Program-made: the position numbers and the translations under genes
Notes under the pieces: generated by a model
Told to the model about the DNA's origin: nothing
Database searches by the model: none
The model's input: the letters and a program-made list of their open reading frames with translations, nothing else
NCBI GenBank assembly: GCA_904394215.1
Contig: CAJFNF010000036.1
Span: forward strand, 1 to 34,321
Reading direction: 5' to 3'
Length of the DNA: 34,321 bases
Source of the DNA: an uncultured Faecalibacterium sp.
GTDB lineage: Bacteria > Bacillota > Clostridia > Oscillospirales > Ruminococcaceae
Shown: positions 1 to 8,293 of the stretch, piece after piece
Numbering within the stretch: position 1 is the first letter of the stretch
Layout: every line of letters begins with the position of its first letter

Positions 1-7
1 AGGGAGT

Positions 8-58
8 CCAGAGGGGGTAGGGAGGGGGAGTCGCAACACCCTCCCTCCCCCTCTGGGC
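8..58. repeat. Purine/pyrimidine-rich inverted repeat (hairpin)
   Basis: The arm at 8-26 (CCAGAGGGGG-T-AGGGAGGG) is complementary to the arm at about 41-58 apart from one bulged T, around a short loop. This gives a stem of about 18 bp. It lies about 215 bp downstream of treC and no gene is recognisable around it. It may be a terminator or intergenic repeat of the gene beyond the left edge. The rest of 59-214 shows only small hairpins and no coding signal. Confidence 0.5.
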
Positions 59-214
59 CAGCGCAGCGACCAGACGGGCCCTGCGGCCCGGACAGCGCTG
101 CAGGCTAAAGCCTGGACTTTTATTTATGATCTAACCCCGCCCACCGCCCCTTGACAGGGGCTCTAAACCACAGACTGCTCCTGCTGGCTGCGGCGGGTGG
201 ATTTACAACGACAG

Positions 215-249
215 CAAAAAACCGGGCCTGTCTCCCCAACAGGTCCGGT
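215..249 (-). terminator. Rho-independent terminator of treB-treC
   Basis: The arms 221-231 and 239-249 (ACCGGGCCTGT / ACAGGTCCGGT) form an 11-bp stem with one mismatch and a 7-nt loop. Read on the minus strand the stem is followed by a run of six T. It lies 24 bp after the treC stop codon, so it should end the tre transcript. Confidence 0.85.
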
Positions 250-272
250 TTTCTCGCATCTCGCTTTGCTTT

Positions 273-1904
273 TTACTTCTTCAGGACCCAGCACTCATAG
301 GGCCGCAGGCTGGCCCGGGCCGCCGGGGCAGGATAGTTCCCCAGCAGCTGGACAGCGCTGTCCCAGCCCTCCGGCAGGGTCACAGGGGCCTCGTGGCCGG
401 TCAGGTTGCACACCACCAGGGCCTCCTCGGTGTCATTCCACCGGCGGTAGGCCAGCAGGTCGGCGTCCTCCTTGTACAGGAACTGGATCTTGCCTTCGCT
501 GATCACAGGCTCCCGCTTGCGCAGGGCCACCAGCTCCTTGTAGTAGCTGTAGATGGAGTCAGGGTCCCCCACCTGGGCCGCCGCGTTGATGGCCTTGTAG
601 TTGGATACCTCTTCCAGCCAGGGGGTGCCGGTGGTGAAGCCGGCGTGGGCCGATGCGTCCCACTGCATGGGGGTACGGCCGTTGTCACGGCTCCGCTGGG
701 CCAGGATCTCCAGCGCCTCGGCAGGGCTCTTGCCCTGCTGCTGGAGGATCTTGTAGTAATTCAGGCTCTCCACGTCCTTGTACTGGTCAATGGACTGGTA
801 GTGGGCGTTGGTCATGCCGATCTCTTCCCCCTGGTAGATGTAGGGGGTGCCCCGCATCATGTGGGTGGCGGTGCCCAGCATCTTGGCGCTCTCCTTCCAG
901 TACTGGCCCTCGTCGCCAAAGCGGCTCACCGCCCGGGGCTGGTCGTGGTTGCACCAGAACAGAGCGTTCCAGCCGTTGCCGGCCTCCATCCCCTCCTGCC
1001 ACTGGGTGAACAGGTTTTTCAGGGCCATCCGGTCGGGGGGCATCAGGGACCACTTGTCCCCGTTCTTGTAGTCCACCTTCAGGTGGTGGAAGCTGAAGCT
1101 CATGCTCAGCTCGTGGCGGTCGGGGTTGGTGTAGCCGATGCAGTTTTCCAGGCTGGTGGAGGACATCTCCCCCACCGTGATCATCCCGTCGATGCCGCCG
1201 GCGGCCACCAGTTCCTGCAGGTACTTGTGGACGTTCCGCCCGTCGGTGTAAAAGCGGCGGCCGTCCCCCTGGTGGTCGTCCTCATAGACCTCCGGCTTGG
1301 AGATCAGGTTCACCACGTCGAACCGGAAGCCCTTGATGCCCTTGCCTTTCCAAAAGCGCAGGATGTCGGCCAGCTCGGCCCGGACGGCGGGGTTTTCCCA
1401 GTTCAGGTCGGCCTGGGTCACGTCGAACAGGTGCAGGTACCACTTGCCCAGGCTGGGCAGGTACTCCCAGGCGGGGCCGCCGAACTTGGACACCCAGTTG
1501 GTGGGGATCTTGTCGGGGGTGCCGTCCTTGAAGATGTAGTAGTCCTGGTACTTCTTGTCCCCGGCCAGGGCTTTCTGGAACCATGCGTGGGCGGTGGAGG
1601 TGTGGTTGAACACCATGTCCAGCATCAGGCCGATGCCCCGCTTGTCTGCCTCCCGCACCAGGATTTCCAGGTCCTCCATGGTGCCGAACCGGGGGTCGAT
1701 GGCCCGATAGTCGGCCACGTCATAGCCGTTGTCCCGCTGGGGCGAGGGGAAGAAGGGGGTCAGCCACAGGTAATCCACCCCCAGGTCTTTCAGGTAGTCC
1801 AGCTTGGCGGTAACGCCGGGCAGGTCCCCCAGCCCGTCGCCGTTGGTGTCACAGAAGGATTTGGGGTAGATCTGGTACACCACTTTATCGTGAAAATTTG
1901 CCAT
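273..1904 (-). CDS. treC: Trehalose-6-phosphate hydrolase, GH13 family
   Basis: Predicted cytoplasmic hydrolase of 543 aa that splits trehalose-6-phosphate delivered by the PTS into glucose and glucose-6-phosphate. The GH13 landmarks are in order: YQIYPKSF near residue 10, DMVFNHTS (about 96-103), GFRFDVVNL with nucleophile Asp196, VGEMSS with acid/base Glu246, and NHDQPR with Asp321. The length is normal for TreC and oligo-1,6-glucosidase enzymes. The start at 1904 was chosen because a GAGG ribosome site sits about 8 nt upstream. Reading further upstream would overlap treB and gives no family sequence. It follows treB after 35 bp and is probably co-transcribed with it. The tre context favours TreC over a general oligo-1,6-glucosidase; the motifs alone do not separate them. 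Confidence 0.88.
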   Translation of the reverse strand: MANFHDKVVYQIYPKSFCDTNGDGLGDLPGVTAKLDYLKDLGVDYLWLTPFFPSPQRDNGYDVADYRAIDPRFGTMEDLEILVREADKRGIGLMLDMVFNHTSTAHAWFQKALAGDKKYQDYYIFKDGTPDKIPTNWVSKFGGPAWEYLPSLGKWYLHLFDVTQADLNWENPAVRAELADILRFWKGKGIKGFRFDVVNLISKPEVYEDDHQGDGRRFYTDGRNVHKYLQELVAAGGIDGMITVGEMSSTSLENCIGYTNPDRHELSMSFSFHHLKVDYKNGDKWSLMPPDRMALKNLFTQWQEGMEAGNGWNALFWCNHDQPRAVSRFGDEGQYWKESAKMLGTATHMMRGTPYIYQGEEIGMTNAHYQSIDQYKDVESLNYYKILQQQGKSPAEALEILAQRSRDNGRTPMQWDASAHAGFTTGTPWLEEVSNYKAINAAAQVGDPDSIYSYYKELVALRKREPVISEGKIQFLYKEDADLLAYRRWNDTEEALVVCNLTGHEAPVTLPEGWDSAVQLLGNYPAPAARASLRPYECWVLKK

Positions 1905-1939
1905 ATTGTTTCCTCTTGTCGTGTTTTGCTTGGAGATGG

Positions 1940-3355
1940 TCAGGCCACGTGCTTCTTTTTGCCGATCACCACGGTCAGCACAAAGGGCACCACCACGGCG
2001 ATCAGCATGCAGACCGCGAAGCTCAGCATGTACTGGGGCTGGATGGACAGGATGCCGGGCAGGCCGCCCACGCCGATGGCATTGGCGGTGGTGGAGGTGG
2101 CGGTGCAGACCACGCCGGCGATGGCAGAGCCGATCATGCCGCACAGGAACGGGAAGCTCAGCTTCAGGTTGACGCCGAACATGGCCGGCTCAGTGACGCC
2201 CAGGTAGCAGGAGATGCAGGCCGGGACGTTGACTTCCTGGGCAGCGGCGTTCTTGCGCTGCAGGTAGATGACGCCCAGAACGGCGGAGCCCTGGGCAATG
2301 TTGGACAGGGCGATCATGGGCCACAGCATGGTGCCGCCGAAGTCAGCAATCAGCTGCAGGTCGATGGCGTTGGACATGTGGTGCAGGCCGGTGATGACCA
2401 GCGGCGCATAGATGAAGCCGAAGATTGCGCCGAACACCACGCGGAAGGAGCCGGAGATGCCGGCGTAGACCACAGAAGAGATGGCGGAGCCGATGGCCCA
2501 GCCGATGGGGCCCAGCACGAAGTGTGCGGCCATGACGGCCAGCAGCAGGCTGCAGAAGGGCACCACGATCATGGACACCACAGACGGGCAGATCTTGCGG
2601 AAGAATTTTTCCAGGTACACCAGGGTGAAGGCGGCCAGGATGGCGGGGATCACCTGGGCCTGGTAGCCGATCATGTTCACCTGGACGAAGCCGAAGTCCC
2701 ACTTGGGGATGTCGGCGGCGGGGGTGGTGGCCACCGAGTAGGCGTTCAGCAGCTGGCCCGAAACCAGGGTCAGGCCCAGGATGATGCCCAGGATCTGGGT
2801 GGCGCCCATCTTCTTGGTCACCGACCAGCAGATGCCCACCGGCAGCATGTGGAACACCGCCTCGCCGATCAGCCACAGGAAGCTGTCCACGCCGCTCCAG
2901 AACTGGCTGATGTCGCACAGGGTCTTGGTGCCGTCCTCAAACAGGTACAGGCTGTCGATGCAGTTCCGGAAACCCAGGATCAGGCCGCCGGTGATGATGG
3001 CGGGGATCAGGGGCGCGAAGATCTCGGCCAGGGCGGTCATAATCTTCTGCAGCCGGTTCTGGTTCTGCTTGGCGGCGCTCTTGACCGCCTCCTTGGACAC
3101 GCCTTCCAGGCCCGACACCGCCGTGAAGTCGTTGTAGAAGTCGGACACCGTATTGCCGATGATCACCTGGAACTGGCCGGCCTGGGTGAAGGTGCCCTTC
3201 ACCGATTTGATTTTTTCGATGCGGGGTACGTCCGCCTTGGCGGGGTCGTTGAGTACAAACCGCATCCGGGTCACGCAGTGCGACACCGCTGCAATGTTTT
3301 CCTTGCCGCCCACAGCCTCCAGCAGCTGCTGCGCATCCTGTTGGTATTTGCCCAT
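1940..3355 (-). CDS. treB: Trehalose-specific PTS permease, EIIBC component
   Basis: Membrane permease of 471 aa that imports and phosphorylates trehalose. The N-terminal EIIB domain (about residues 1-85) has the phospho-cysteine motif AAVSHCVTRMRF with Cys27. It is followed by a hydrophobic EIIC domain with about ten membrane segments from residue 105 to the end. There is no C-terminal EIIA domain, so phosphate must come from an EIIA encoded elsewhere, as for other TreB-type EIIBC proteins. The start at 3355 follows an AGGAGG site at 7-nt spacing. Longer in-frame extensions run through the operator and promoter and are rejected. It is the first gene of treB-treC, divergent from treR. Substrate assignment rests on the treC/treR neighbours; sucrose-type EIIBC proteins look similar. 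Confidence 0.87.
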   Translation of the reverse strand: MGKYQQDAQQLLEAVGGKENIAAVSHCVTRMRFVLNDPAKADVPRIEKIKSVKGTFTQAGQFQVIIGNTVSDFYNDFTAVSGLEGVSKEAVKSAAKQNQNRLQKIMTALAEIFAPLIPAIITGGLILGFRNCIDSLYLFEDGTKTLCDISQFWSGVDSFLWLIGEAVFHMLPVGICWSVTKKMGATQILGIILGLTLVSGQLLNAYSVATTPAADIPKWDFGFVQVNMIGYQAQVIPAILAAFTLVYLEKFFRKICPSVVSMIVVPFCSLLLAVMAAHFVLGPIGWAIGSAISSVVYAGISGSFRVVFGAIFGFIYAPLVITGLHHMSNAIDLQLIADFGGTMLWPMIALSNIAQGSAVLGVIYLQRKNAAAQEVNVPACISCYLGVTEPAMFGVNLKLSFPFLCGMIGSAIAGVVCTATSTTANAIGVGGLPGILSIQPQYMLSFAVCMLIAVVVPFVLTVVIGKKKHVA

Positions 3356-3380
3356 GAAGCATCCTCCTTTGATTGACACG

Positions 3381-3404
3381 TTCAAACGCCTGAACATGTT
3401 CAAA
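3381..3404. promoter_or_regulatory. TreR operator region at treB
   Basis: Two overlapping palindromes lie here: TTCAAACGCCTGAA (3381-3394) and the perfect TGAACATGTTCA (3391-3402). They match the half-site TTCAAA/TTTGAA seen at the treR promoter. They lie between the predicted transcription start (about 3418) and the treB ribosome site, suitable for repression by roadblock. Binding by the adjacent GntR-type TreR is inference. Confidence 0.7.
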
Positions 3405-3424
3405 TATGTTATCCACTGGAGAAA

Positions 3425-3452
3425 AGTATAGCATTTCACCCAAAAAAGTCAA
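3425..3452 (-). promoter_or_regulatory. treB promoter
   Basis: On the minus strand TTGACT (3447-3452) and TATACT (3425-3430) are separated by 16 nt. This resembles a housekeeping sigma promoter directly upstream of the operator and treB. The stretch up to the treR promoter (3453-3514) shows no further gene. Confidence 0.75.
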
Positions 3453-3514
3453 CCAGTCCAGCCAAGAATCTGCATAGTTCCAGCCAATTTCAGAGCTTAG
3501 TACAAACAAAATCC

Positions 3515-3543
3515 TTGTAATTTGGGACTGTTTACTGTATAAT
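3515..3543 (+). promoter_or_regulatory. treR promoter
   Basis: TTGTAA (3515-3520) and TATAAT (3538-3543) have an ideal 17-nt spacer. Operators begin 3 bp after the -10 box, which implies negative autoregulation. Confidence 0.75.
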
Positions 3544-3545
3544 GG

Positions 3546-3580
3546 GTTCAAACATTTGAACAGGTTTCAAACTTTTGAAC
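3546..3580. promoter_or_regulatory. Tandem TreR operators at treR
   Basis: Two palindromes, TTCAAACATTTGAA (3547-3560) and TTCAAACTTTTGAA (3566-3579), share the half-site TTCAAA/TTTGAA. Their centres are 19 bp apart, about two helical turns, so two dimers could bind the same DNA face. They cover the transcription start of treR. Confidence 0.75.
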
Positions 3581-3601
3581 AGGTGACAGGAGGCGTTTCC
3601 C

Positions 3602-4345
3602 ATGCCCAGGGCAAAATACGAAGGCATCTACCGCAGCGTCAAACAGAAGATCGAGGCCCAGGACTATCCCTACCAGAGTCTGCTGCCGGCCGAAAGCGCC
3701 CTGATCCAGGAGTACGGCTGCGCCCGGAACACCCTGCGGCGGGCCCTGGCCGACCTGACCGCCGAGGGCTACATCCAGCCCATCCAGGGCAAGGGGGTCC
3801 GGGTGATCTACCGGCCGGTGGGCAAAACCGCCTTCCTGATGGGGGTAATCGAGAGCTTCCAGGAGACCGCCAGCCGCAACCACCTGCGGACGGTGACCCG
3901 GGTGGTGAGCTTTGCCCCCATCACCGCCGACGAGCGGCTGGCCTCCCAGAGCGGCTTCCTGGTGGGGGAGCCGTTGTGGGCCATCGAGCGGGTGCGGTAC
4001 CTGGACGGCAAGGCCCTGATCCGGGACCTGAACTATTTTTCCCAGGCCATGATCCCCGGCCTCACCGCCGAGATTGCGGGCAGCTCCATCTACGAATACA
4101 TCGAGAAGGAGCTGAAACTGCGGATCACCACCACCAAGCGCCGGGTGACGGTGGAGCGTGCCACCACCCGGGACCGGGAGCTGCTGGACCTGGACGGCTT
4201 CGACGGGGTGGTGGTGGTGTCCAGCCTCACCTTTGATGCCGGGGGGCTGCTGTTTGAATACACCCAGTCCCGCCACCAGGCCGACTCCTTCTGCTTTGAG
4301 GACACCGCCACCCGGCGGCGGCCTCTCCCCTCCTCCGGGGACTGA
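3602..4345 (+). CDS. treR: Trehalose operon repressor, GntR/UTRA family
   Basis: Predicted DNA-binding repressor of 247 aa. Residues about 1-70 form a GntR winged helix (YRSVKQKIEAQDYPYQSLLPAE, then NTLRRALADLTAEGYIQPIQGKG). Residues about 80-235 form a UTRA effector domain (WAIERVRYLDGKALIRDLNYF; IYEYIEKEL). In TreR proteins the UTRA domain senses trehalose-6-phosphate and releases DNA; the same is inferred here. The start at 3602 has an AGGAGG site 7 nt upstream. It is transcribed away from treB-treC, and palindromes lie at both promoters, so the whole locus is likely controlled by this protein. It ends in a bidirectional terminator shared with the fatty acid operon. Confidence 0.88.
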   Translation: MPRAKYEGIYRSVKQKIEAQDYPYQSLLPAESALIQEYGCARNTLRRALADLTAEGYIQPIQGKGVRVIYRPVGKTAFLMGVIESFQETASRNHLRTVTRVVSFAPITADERLASQSGFLVGEPLWAIERVRYLDGKALIRDLNYFSQAMIPGLTAEIAGSSIYEYIEKELKLRITTTKRRVTVERATTRDRELLDLDGFDGVVVVSSLTFDAGGLLFEYTQSRHQADSFCFEDTATRRRPLPSSGD

Positions 4346-4350
4346 CAGAC

Positions 4351-4412
4351 AAAAAAACAGCGGGGTTCCCGCGGCTGTGCCGCCGGGCCTCGCTGTTTTG
4401 GGTTGGTTTTTT
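4351..4412. terminator. Bidirectional terminator between treR and the fab operon
   Basis: The arm beginning AACAGCG at 4356 pairs with the arm ending CGCTGTT at 4397, through a long GC-rich stem with minor mismatches. T runs follow on the plus strand (4394-4410) and A runs (4351-4357) give a T run for minus-strand transcripts. It separates two convergent genes. Confidence 0.8.
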
Positions 4413-4863
4413 ACTGGGCCGGCTTGTCCCCGGCGTGGTCCCAGGGCAGCAGCTCCTCGCTGATCACCGACAGCATCTCGCCAAACTTGGCGCACTCTTC
4501 GGGGGTGAACCGCTCCCGGATCCGGGCCACCGCGCTCTGGACCCTGTCCCCTGCCCCGCAGTACAGCTCGTACTTCCGGGTGACATGGAGCAGGTATTCC
4601 CGCTTGTCCTCCGAGGAACGGGTCTTTTTCACGTAGCCCTTGCGGACCAGGCTGTTGATCTTGTAGGCTGCGTTGGGGGTGGAGACTTGCATGAAGGCCG
4701 CGAACTCGTTGACCGTGGGGGTCCCCAGGGCCCGGATGGCCTCCGCCGCAAAGATCTCCGCCGCGGTCAGGCCGGTCTCCTGGTCCTGGAAGCGCGCGAA
4801 CAGCTCATGGTAAAAGCGCAGGGTGAACTCCCTGTATGCTGTTTGAACGATTTTTTCCAGCAT
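4411..4863 (-). CDS. MarR-family regulator, FabT-like
   Basis: Small regulator of 150 aa with a MarR winged helix: TVNEFAAFMQVSTPNAAYKINSLVRKGYVKKTRSSEDKREYLL read as helix, recognition helix and wing (about residues 50-100). The basic wing motif SSEDKRE is typical of MarR proteins including FabT. FabT of lactic acid bacteria represses fatty acid genes with acyl-ACP as co-repressor. The same role is inferred here because the gene is the last of the fatty acid operon, 44 bp after fabZ. The start at 4863 has GGAGG 5 nt upstream; a longer reading frame lacks such a site. Placement at the 3' end of the operon is unlike Streptococcus, where fabT is near the 5' end. I leave the symbol blank because orthology is not proven. 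Confidence 0.8.
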   Translation of the reverse strand: MLEKIVQTAYREFTLRFYHELFARFQDQETGLTAAEIFAAEAIRALGTPTVNEFAAFMQVSTPNAAYKINSLVRKGYVKKTRSSEDKREYLLHVTRKYELYCGAGDRVQSAVARIRERFTPEECAKFGEMLSVISEELLPWDHAGDKPAQ

Positions 4864-4907
4864 TCTGCTCCTCCCTGAGAAATTCCCGCACGCCGGGGCC
4901 CCGGCTG

Positions 4908-5354
4908 TCAGGTACACGCCGGGCCCTTCACCAGGGCAAAGGTCAGTTCAGCGGTGGCGGCCACCTGGCCGTCCACCAGGGCCTTGGCCTCGCCGATGCC
5001 CACAGGCCCCTTCATCTTGGTGAGGGTGCAGGTGATTTCCAGCACGTCACCGGGGGTCACCTGCCGGCGGAACCGGGCATTCTTGATGCCGCCGAAGAGG
5101 GCCAGCTTGCCCTTGTTTTCGGGCATGGACAGCAGGGCCACGCCCCCCACCTGGGCCATGGCTTCCACGATCAGGACGCCCGGCATCACGTGATACTGGG
5201 GGAAATGCCCCTGGAAAAAAGGCTCGTTGACGGTGACGCACTTGATGCCCTTGGCCCACTTGCCTTCCTCCCCGTCCACGATGCGGTCCACCAGGGCGAA
5301 GGGGTAGCGGTGGGGCAGGATCTGTGCGATCTCATCCGAATTGTACTTCATCAT
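4908..5354 (-). CDS. fabZ: 3-hydroxyacyl-ACP dehydratase FabZ
   Basis: Cytoplasmic hot-dog-fold dehydratase of 148 aa that removes water from 3-hydroxyacyl-ACP in each elongation round. Motifs: LPHRYPFALVDRI (13-25), FFQGHFP with catalytic His50, and MPGVLIVEAMAQ with catalytic Glu64. The length is standard. The start is the first of two adjacent Met codons (5354 or 5351), 3 bp after the fabF stop, so the two are translationally coupled. No fabA or fabM is present in the window, so how unsaturated chains are made is not visible here. Confidence 0.95.
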   Translation of the reverse strand: MMKYNSDEIAQILPHRYPFALVDRIVDGEEGKWAKGIKCVTVNEPFFQGHFPQYHVMPGVLIVEAMAQVGGVALLSMPENKGKLALFGGIKNARFRRQVTPGDVLEITCTLTKMKGPVGIGEAKALVDGQVAATAELTFALVKGPACT

Positions 5355-5357
5355 CCT

Positions 5358-6599
5358 TTAGCCCTCCCACTTCTTGAACAGGACGCAGGCGTTGTGGCCG
5401 CCAAAGCCCAGGGAGTTGGACAGGGCATAGTGGATGTCGGCGCTGCGGCCCTCGTTGGGCACATAGTCCAGGTCACACACAGGGTCGGGGACCTTGTAGT
5501 TGATGGTGGCGGGCAGGTAGCCCTCCTTCAGGGCCAGGGCGGTGAAGATGGCCTCCACAGCGCCGGCGGCCCCCAGCATGTGGCCGGTCATGGACTTGGT
5601 GGAGCTGACGGCCATCTGGTAGGCGTGGTCGCCGAACACCGTCTTGATGGCGGCGGTCTCGCCGGAATCGTTCAGGGAGGTGGAGGTGCCGTGGGCGTTG
5701 ACGTAGTCCACCTGGCCGGCGGTGATGCCGGCGTCGTCGATGGCCTGCTGCATGGCCCGGGCGCCGCCCTCCCCGCCGGGGGCGGGGGCGGTGATGTGGT
5801 AGGCGTCGCAGGTGGCGCCGTAGCCAACGACTTCGGCGTAGATCTTGGCGCCCCGGGCCTTGGCGTGCTCGTACTCTTCCAGCATCAGGATGCCGGCGCC
5901 CTCGCCCATCACAAAGCCGTCCCGCTCTGCGTCAAAGGGGATGGAGGCGCGGCTGGGGTCGTCCCCCACATGGAGGGCCCGCATGGAGGTGAAGCCGCCG
6001 ATGGACAGCGGGGTCACCGCAGCCTCGGCGCCGCCGCACAGGGCCAGTTCCGCATAGCCGTCCCGGATGTGGCGGAAAGCGTCGCCCACCGCGTTGGAGC
6101 CGCCGGCGCAGGCGGTCACAGGGCAGGTGCACATCCCCTTGAAGCCGAAGGCAATGGCAATCTGGCCGGCGGCCATATTGGCGATGCTGGTGGGGATGTA
6201 GAAGGGCGAAGCCTTGTCAAAGCCCCGCTGGAGGCAGCGGGTCTGTTCGCTCTCGGTGGTGGAGATGCCGCCGATGCCGCTGGACACGATGACGGCGCAG
6301 CGGTTCAGGTCGGTGTGCTCCAGGTCCAGGCCGCTGTCGGCCACAGCCTCCTTGGCGGAGGCCATGGCGAACTGGGCGTACCGGGCCATGTGGCGGACCT
6401 CCCGCTTGTCAATGTAGGCGGTGGGGTCCCAGTCCTTGACCTCGGCGGCCAGATGGACCTTCTGGGCGGACGAATCGTACAGGGTGATGGGGGCGATGCC
6501 GCACACGCCGTCCCGGACACCCTGCCAGCTCTCGGCCACATTGTGGCCCAGAGGGGTGACGGCGCCCATGCCGGTGATTACAACTCTGCGTTTTTCCAT
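5358..6599 (-). CDS. fabF: 3-oxoacyl-ACP synthase II (KAS II)
   Basis: Condensing enzyme of 413 aa that elongates acyl-ACP with malonyl-ACP. The thiolase-fold catalytic triad is intact: Cys164 in VTACAGGSNA, His303 in NAHGTSTSLND and His340 in STKSMTGHMLGAAGA. The C-terminal NSLGFGGHNA signature is present. The start at 6599 (MEKRRVVITGMGAVTP) has GGAGG about 9 nt upstream. The frame is open further upstream but overlaps fabG and is not homologous. It sits 14 bp after fabG. Confidence 0.96.
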   Translation of the reverse strand: MEKRRVVITGMGAVTPLGHNVAESWQGVRDGVCGIAPITLYDSSAQKVHLAAEVKDWDPTAYIDKREVRHMARYAQFAMASAKEAVADSGLDLEHTDLNRCAVIVSSGIGGISTTESEQTRCLQRGFDKASPFYIPTSIANMAAGQIAIAFGFKGMCTCPVTACAGGSNAVGDAFRHIRDGYAELALCGGAEAAVTPLSIGGFTSMRALHVGDDPSRASIPFDAERDGFVMGEGAGILMLEEYEHAKARGAKIYAEVVGYGATCDAYHITAPAPGGEGGARAMQQAIDDAGITAGQVDYVNAHGTSTSLNDSGETAAIKTVFGDHAYQMAVSSTKSMTGHMLGAAGAVEAIFTALALKEGYLPATINYKVPDPVCDLDYVPNEGRSADIHYALSNSLGFGGHNACVLFKKWEG

Positions 6600-6613
6600 T
6601 TTTGGATTCCTCC

Positions 6614-7360
6614 TCACATTCCCATGCCGCCGTCCACGCTGAGGACCTGGCCGGTGATGTAGCCGGCCTCTTCCGAGGCCAGGAAGGCCACGGCGGCCGC
6701 CACATCCTCGGGGGTGCCTGCCCGGCCCACCGGCACGGTGGCCAGCATGGCCTCCCTGGCGGCGTCGGGCAGGGCGGCGGTCATATCGGTGGAGATGTAG
6801 CCGGGGGCCACCGCGTTGACGGTGATGCCCCGGGCGCCCATCTCCTTGGCCAGGGACTTGGTCATGCCGATGAGGCCGGCCTTGCTGGCGCAGTAATTGA
6901 TCTGGCCGGCGTTGCCCCGCAGGGCCACCACCGAGCTCATGTTGACGATGCGGCCATAGCGGGCCTTCATCATGGGCCGGATGGCGGCCTTCATGCACAG
7001 GAAGGCGCCCTTGAGGTTGGTGTTGATGACGGCGTCAAAGTCCTCTTCCTTCAGCACCATGGCCAGGTTGTCCCGGTTGATGCCGGCGTTGTTCACCAGG
7101 ATGTGGATGCCCCCCAGCTCCTTGACGGCGGTGTCGATCAGGGCCTTGGCCGAGGCGGCGTCGGCCACGTCGCCCTTGACGGCCCGGGCCTCCACCCCCA
7201 GCTCTTTCAGTTCGGCCAGGGTCTTCTCGGCGGCGGCAGTGTTGCCGGCGTAGGAGAACACCACGTTGGCGCCCCGGCGGGCCAGCTCCAGGCAGATTGC
7301 CCGGCCGATGCCCCGGCTGCCGCCGGTGACCACAGCGGTCTTACCACTCATGCTGCCCAT
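6614..7360 (-). CDS. fabG: 3-oxoacyl-ACP reductase (SDR family)
   Basis: NADPH-dependent short-chain reductase of 248 aa that reduces 3-oxoacyl-ACP. The cofactor motif TGGSRGIG (12-19) and NNAG (90-93) are present. The catalytic residues are Ser143 (MSSVVA), Tyr156 and Lys160 (YCASK). It starts 3 bp after the fabD stop. The first Met (7360) is preferred because GGAG lies 8 nt upstream; a second Met three codons later is possible. Confidence 0.95.
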   Translation of the reverse strand: MGSMSGKTAVVTGGSRGIGRAICLELARRGANVVFSYAGNTAAAEKTLAELKELGVEARAVKGDVADAASAKALIDTAVKELGGIHILVNNAGINRDNLAMVLKEEDFDAVINTNLKGAFLCMKAAIRPMMKARYGRIVNMSSVVALRGNAGQINYCASKAGLIGMTKSLAKEMGARGITVNAVAPGYISTDMTAALPDAAREAMLATVPVGRAGTPEDVAAAVAFLASEEAGYITGQVLSVDGGMGM

Positions 7361-7363
7361 GGG

Positions 7364-8293
7364 TTACGCTCCTTTCAGCGCCTCGCAGAGGGCGTCGATG
7401 TCGGCGCAGGTTTCCACTGCGCAGGTCTTGATGTTGGGTGCGGTCTTGCGGACAAAGCCGCTGAGGACCTTGCCGGGGCCGATCTCCACGATCATGTCTA
7501 CCCCCAGCTCGGCCATCCGGCGGATGGTGTCCTCCATGTAGACCGAGGACTGGACCTGCCGCTCCAGCAGGGCGGGGATGGTGTCGGTTTCGCCCATCTC
7601 ATGGCCCAGGCAGTTGAACAGCACCGGGAACTGCATCTCACCGAACTGGATCTCGGTGAACTTTTCCCGCAGGGCGTCGCCGGCTGCTTTCAGCAGGGAG
7701 GTGTGGAAGGGGCCGCTGACCTTCAGGGGCACGCAGCGCTTGGCGCCCAGCTCCTTGGCCTTGGCGGCGGCCTTGTCCACAGCGGCCTTCTGGCCGCCGA
7801 TCACCAGCTGGCCGGGGCAGTTGTAGTTGGCGATTTCCACCACGCCCACGTCCGATGCCTCGGCGCAGGCCTGGCGGAGCTTGCCGCGGTCCAGCCCCAG
7901 GACGGCGGTCATCCCGCAGGGGACGCCGGCGGCGGCTGCGGCCATGGCCTTGCCCCGGAAGGCGGCCAGCTCCACCGCTTCCTCAGCGGTGAAGACGCCG
8001 GCGGCTTCCAGCGCCGAATATTCGCCCAGGCTCAGGCCTGCGGCGTAAGAGGGATGAATCCCCTTGCTGGCCAGGATGGCGGTCATGCCGGCGGCAAAGG
8101 CCACCATGCAGGGCTGGGTGTACTGGGTCTGGTTCAGCACCCCGTCGGGGTCGGTGAAGGAGACGGTTTTCAGGTCAAAGTCCAGCTTGGCGCTGTCCAG
8201 CACCGCCCGGAACTCGGGGTAGGCCTCGTAGAGGTCGGCCCCCATGCCGGGGTGCTGGCTGCCCTGGCCTGCGTACAAAAATGCAAGTTTCAT
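7364..8293 (-). CDS. fabD: Malonyl-CoA:ACP transacylase
   Basis: Enzyme of 309 aa that transfers malonyl from CoA to ACP. The acyltransferase motif GLSLGEYS carries nucleophile Ser88, and GPFHTSLL carries His197. YAGQGSQHPGMG near the N-terminus is the usual oxyanion-hole segment. Its ATG overlaps the fabK stop by 4 nt (ATGA), implying coupled translation. Confidence 0.95.
   Translation of the reverse strand: MKLAFLYAGQGSQHPGMGADLYEAYPEFRAVLDSAKLDFDLKTVSFTDPDGVLNQTQYTQPCMVAFAAGMTAILASKGIHPSYAAGLSLGEYSALEAAGVFTAEEAVELAAFRGKAMAAAAAGVPCGMTAVLGLDRGKLRQACAEASDVGVVEIANYNCPGQLVIGGQKAAVDKAAAKAKELGAKRCVPLKVSGPFHTSLLKAAGDALREKFTEIQFGEMQFPVLFNCLGHEMGETDTIPALLERQVQSSVYMEDTIRRMAELGVDMIVEIGPGKVLSGFVRKTAPNIKTCAVETCADIDALCEALKGA

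Noticed and set aside
393-2207. Long plus-strand reading frames opposite treC, and similar long frames opposite fab, thi and GH65 genes
   Set aside because: High GC removes stop codons on the opposite strand. These frames have no family motifs or ribosome sites, while the minus-strand (or plus-strand for thi) genes have complete motifs.
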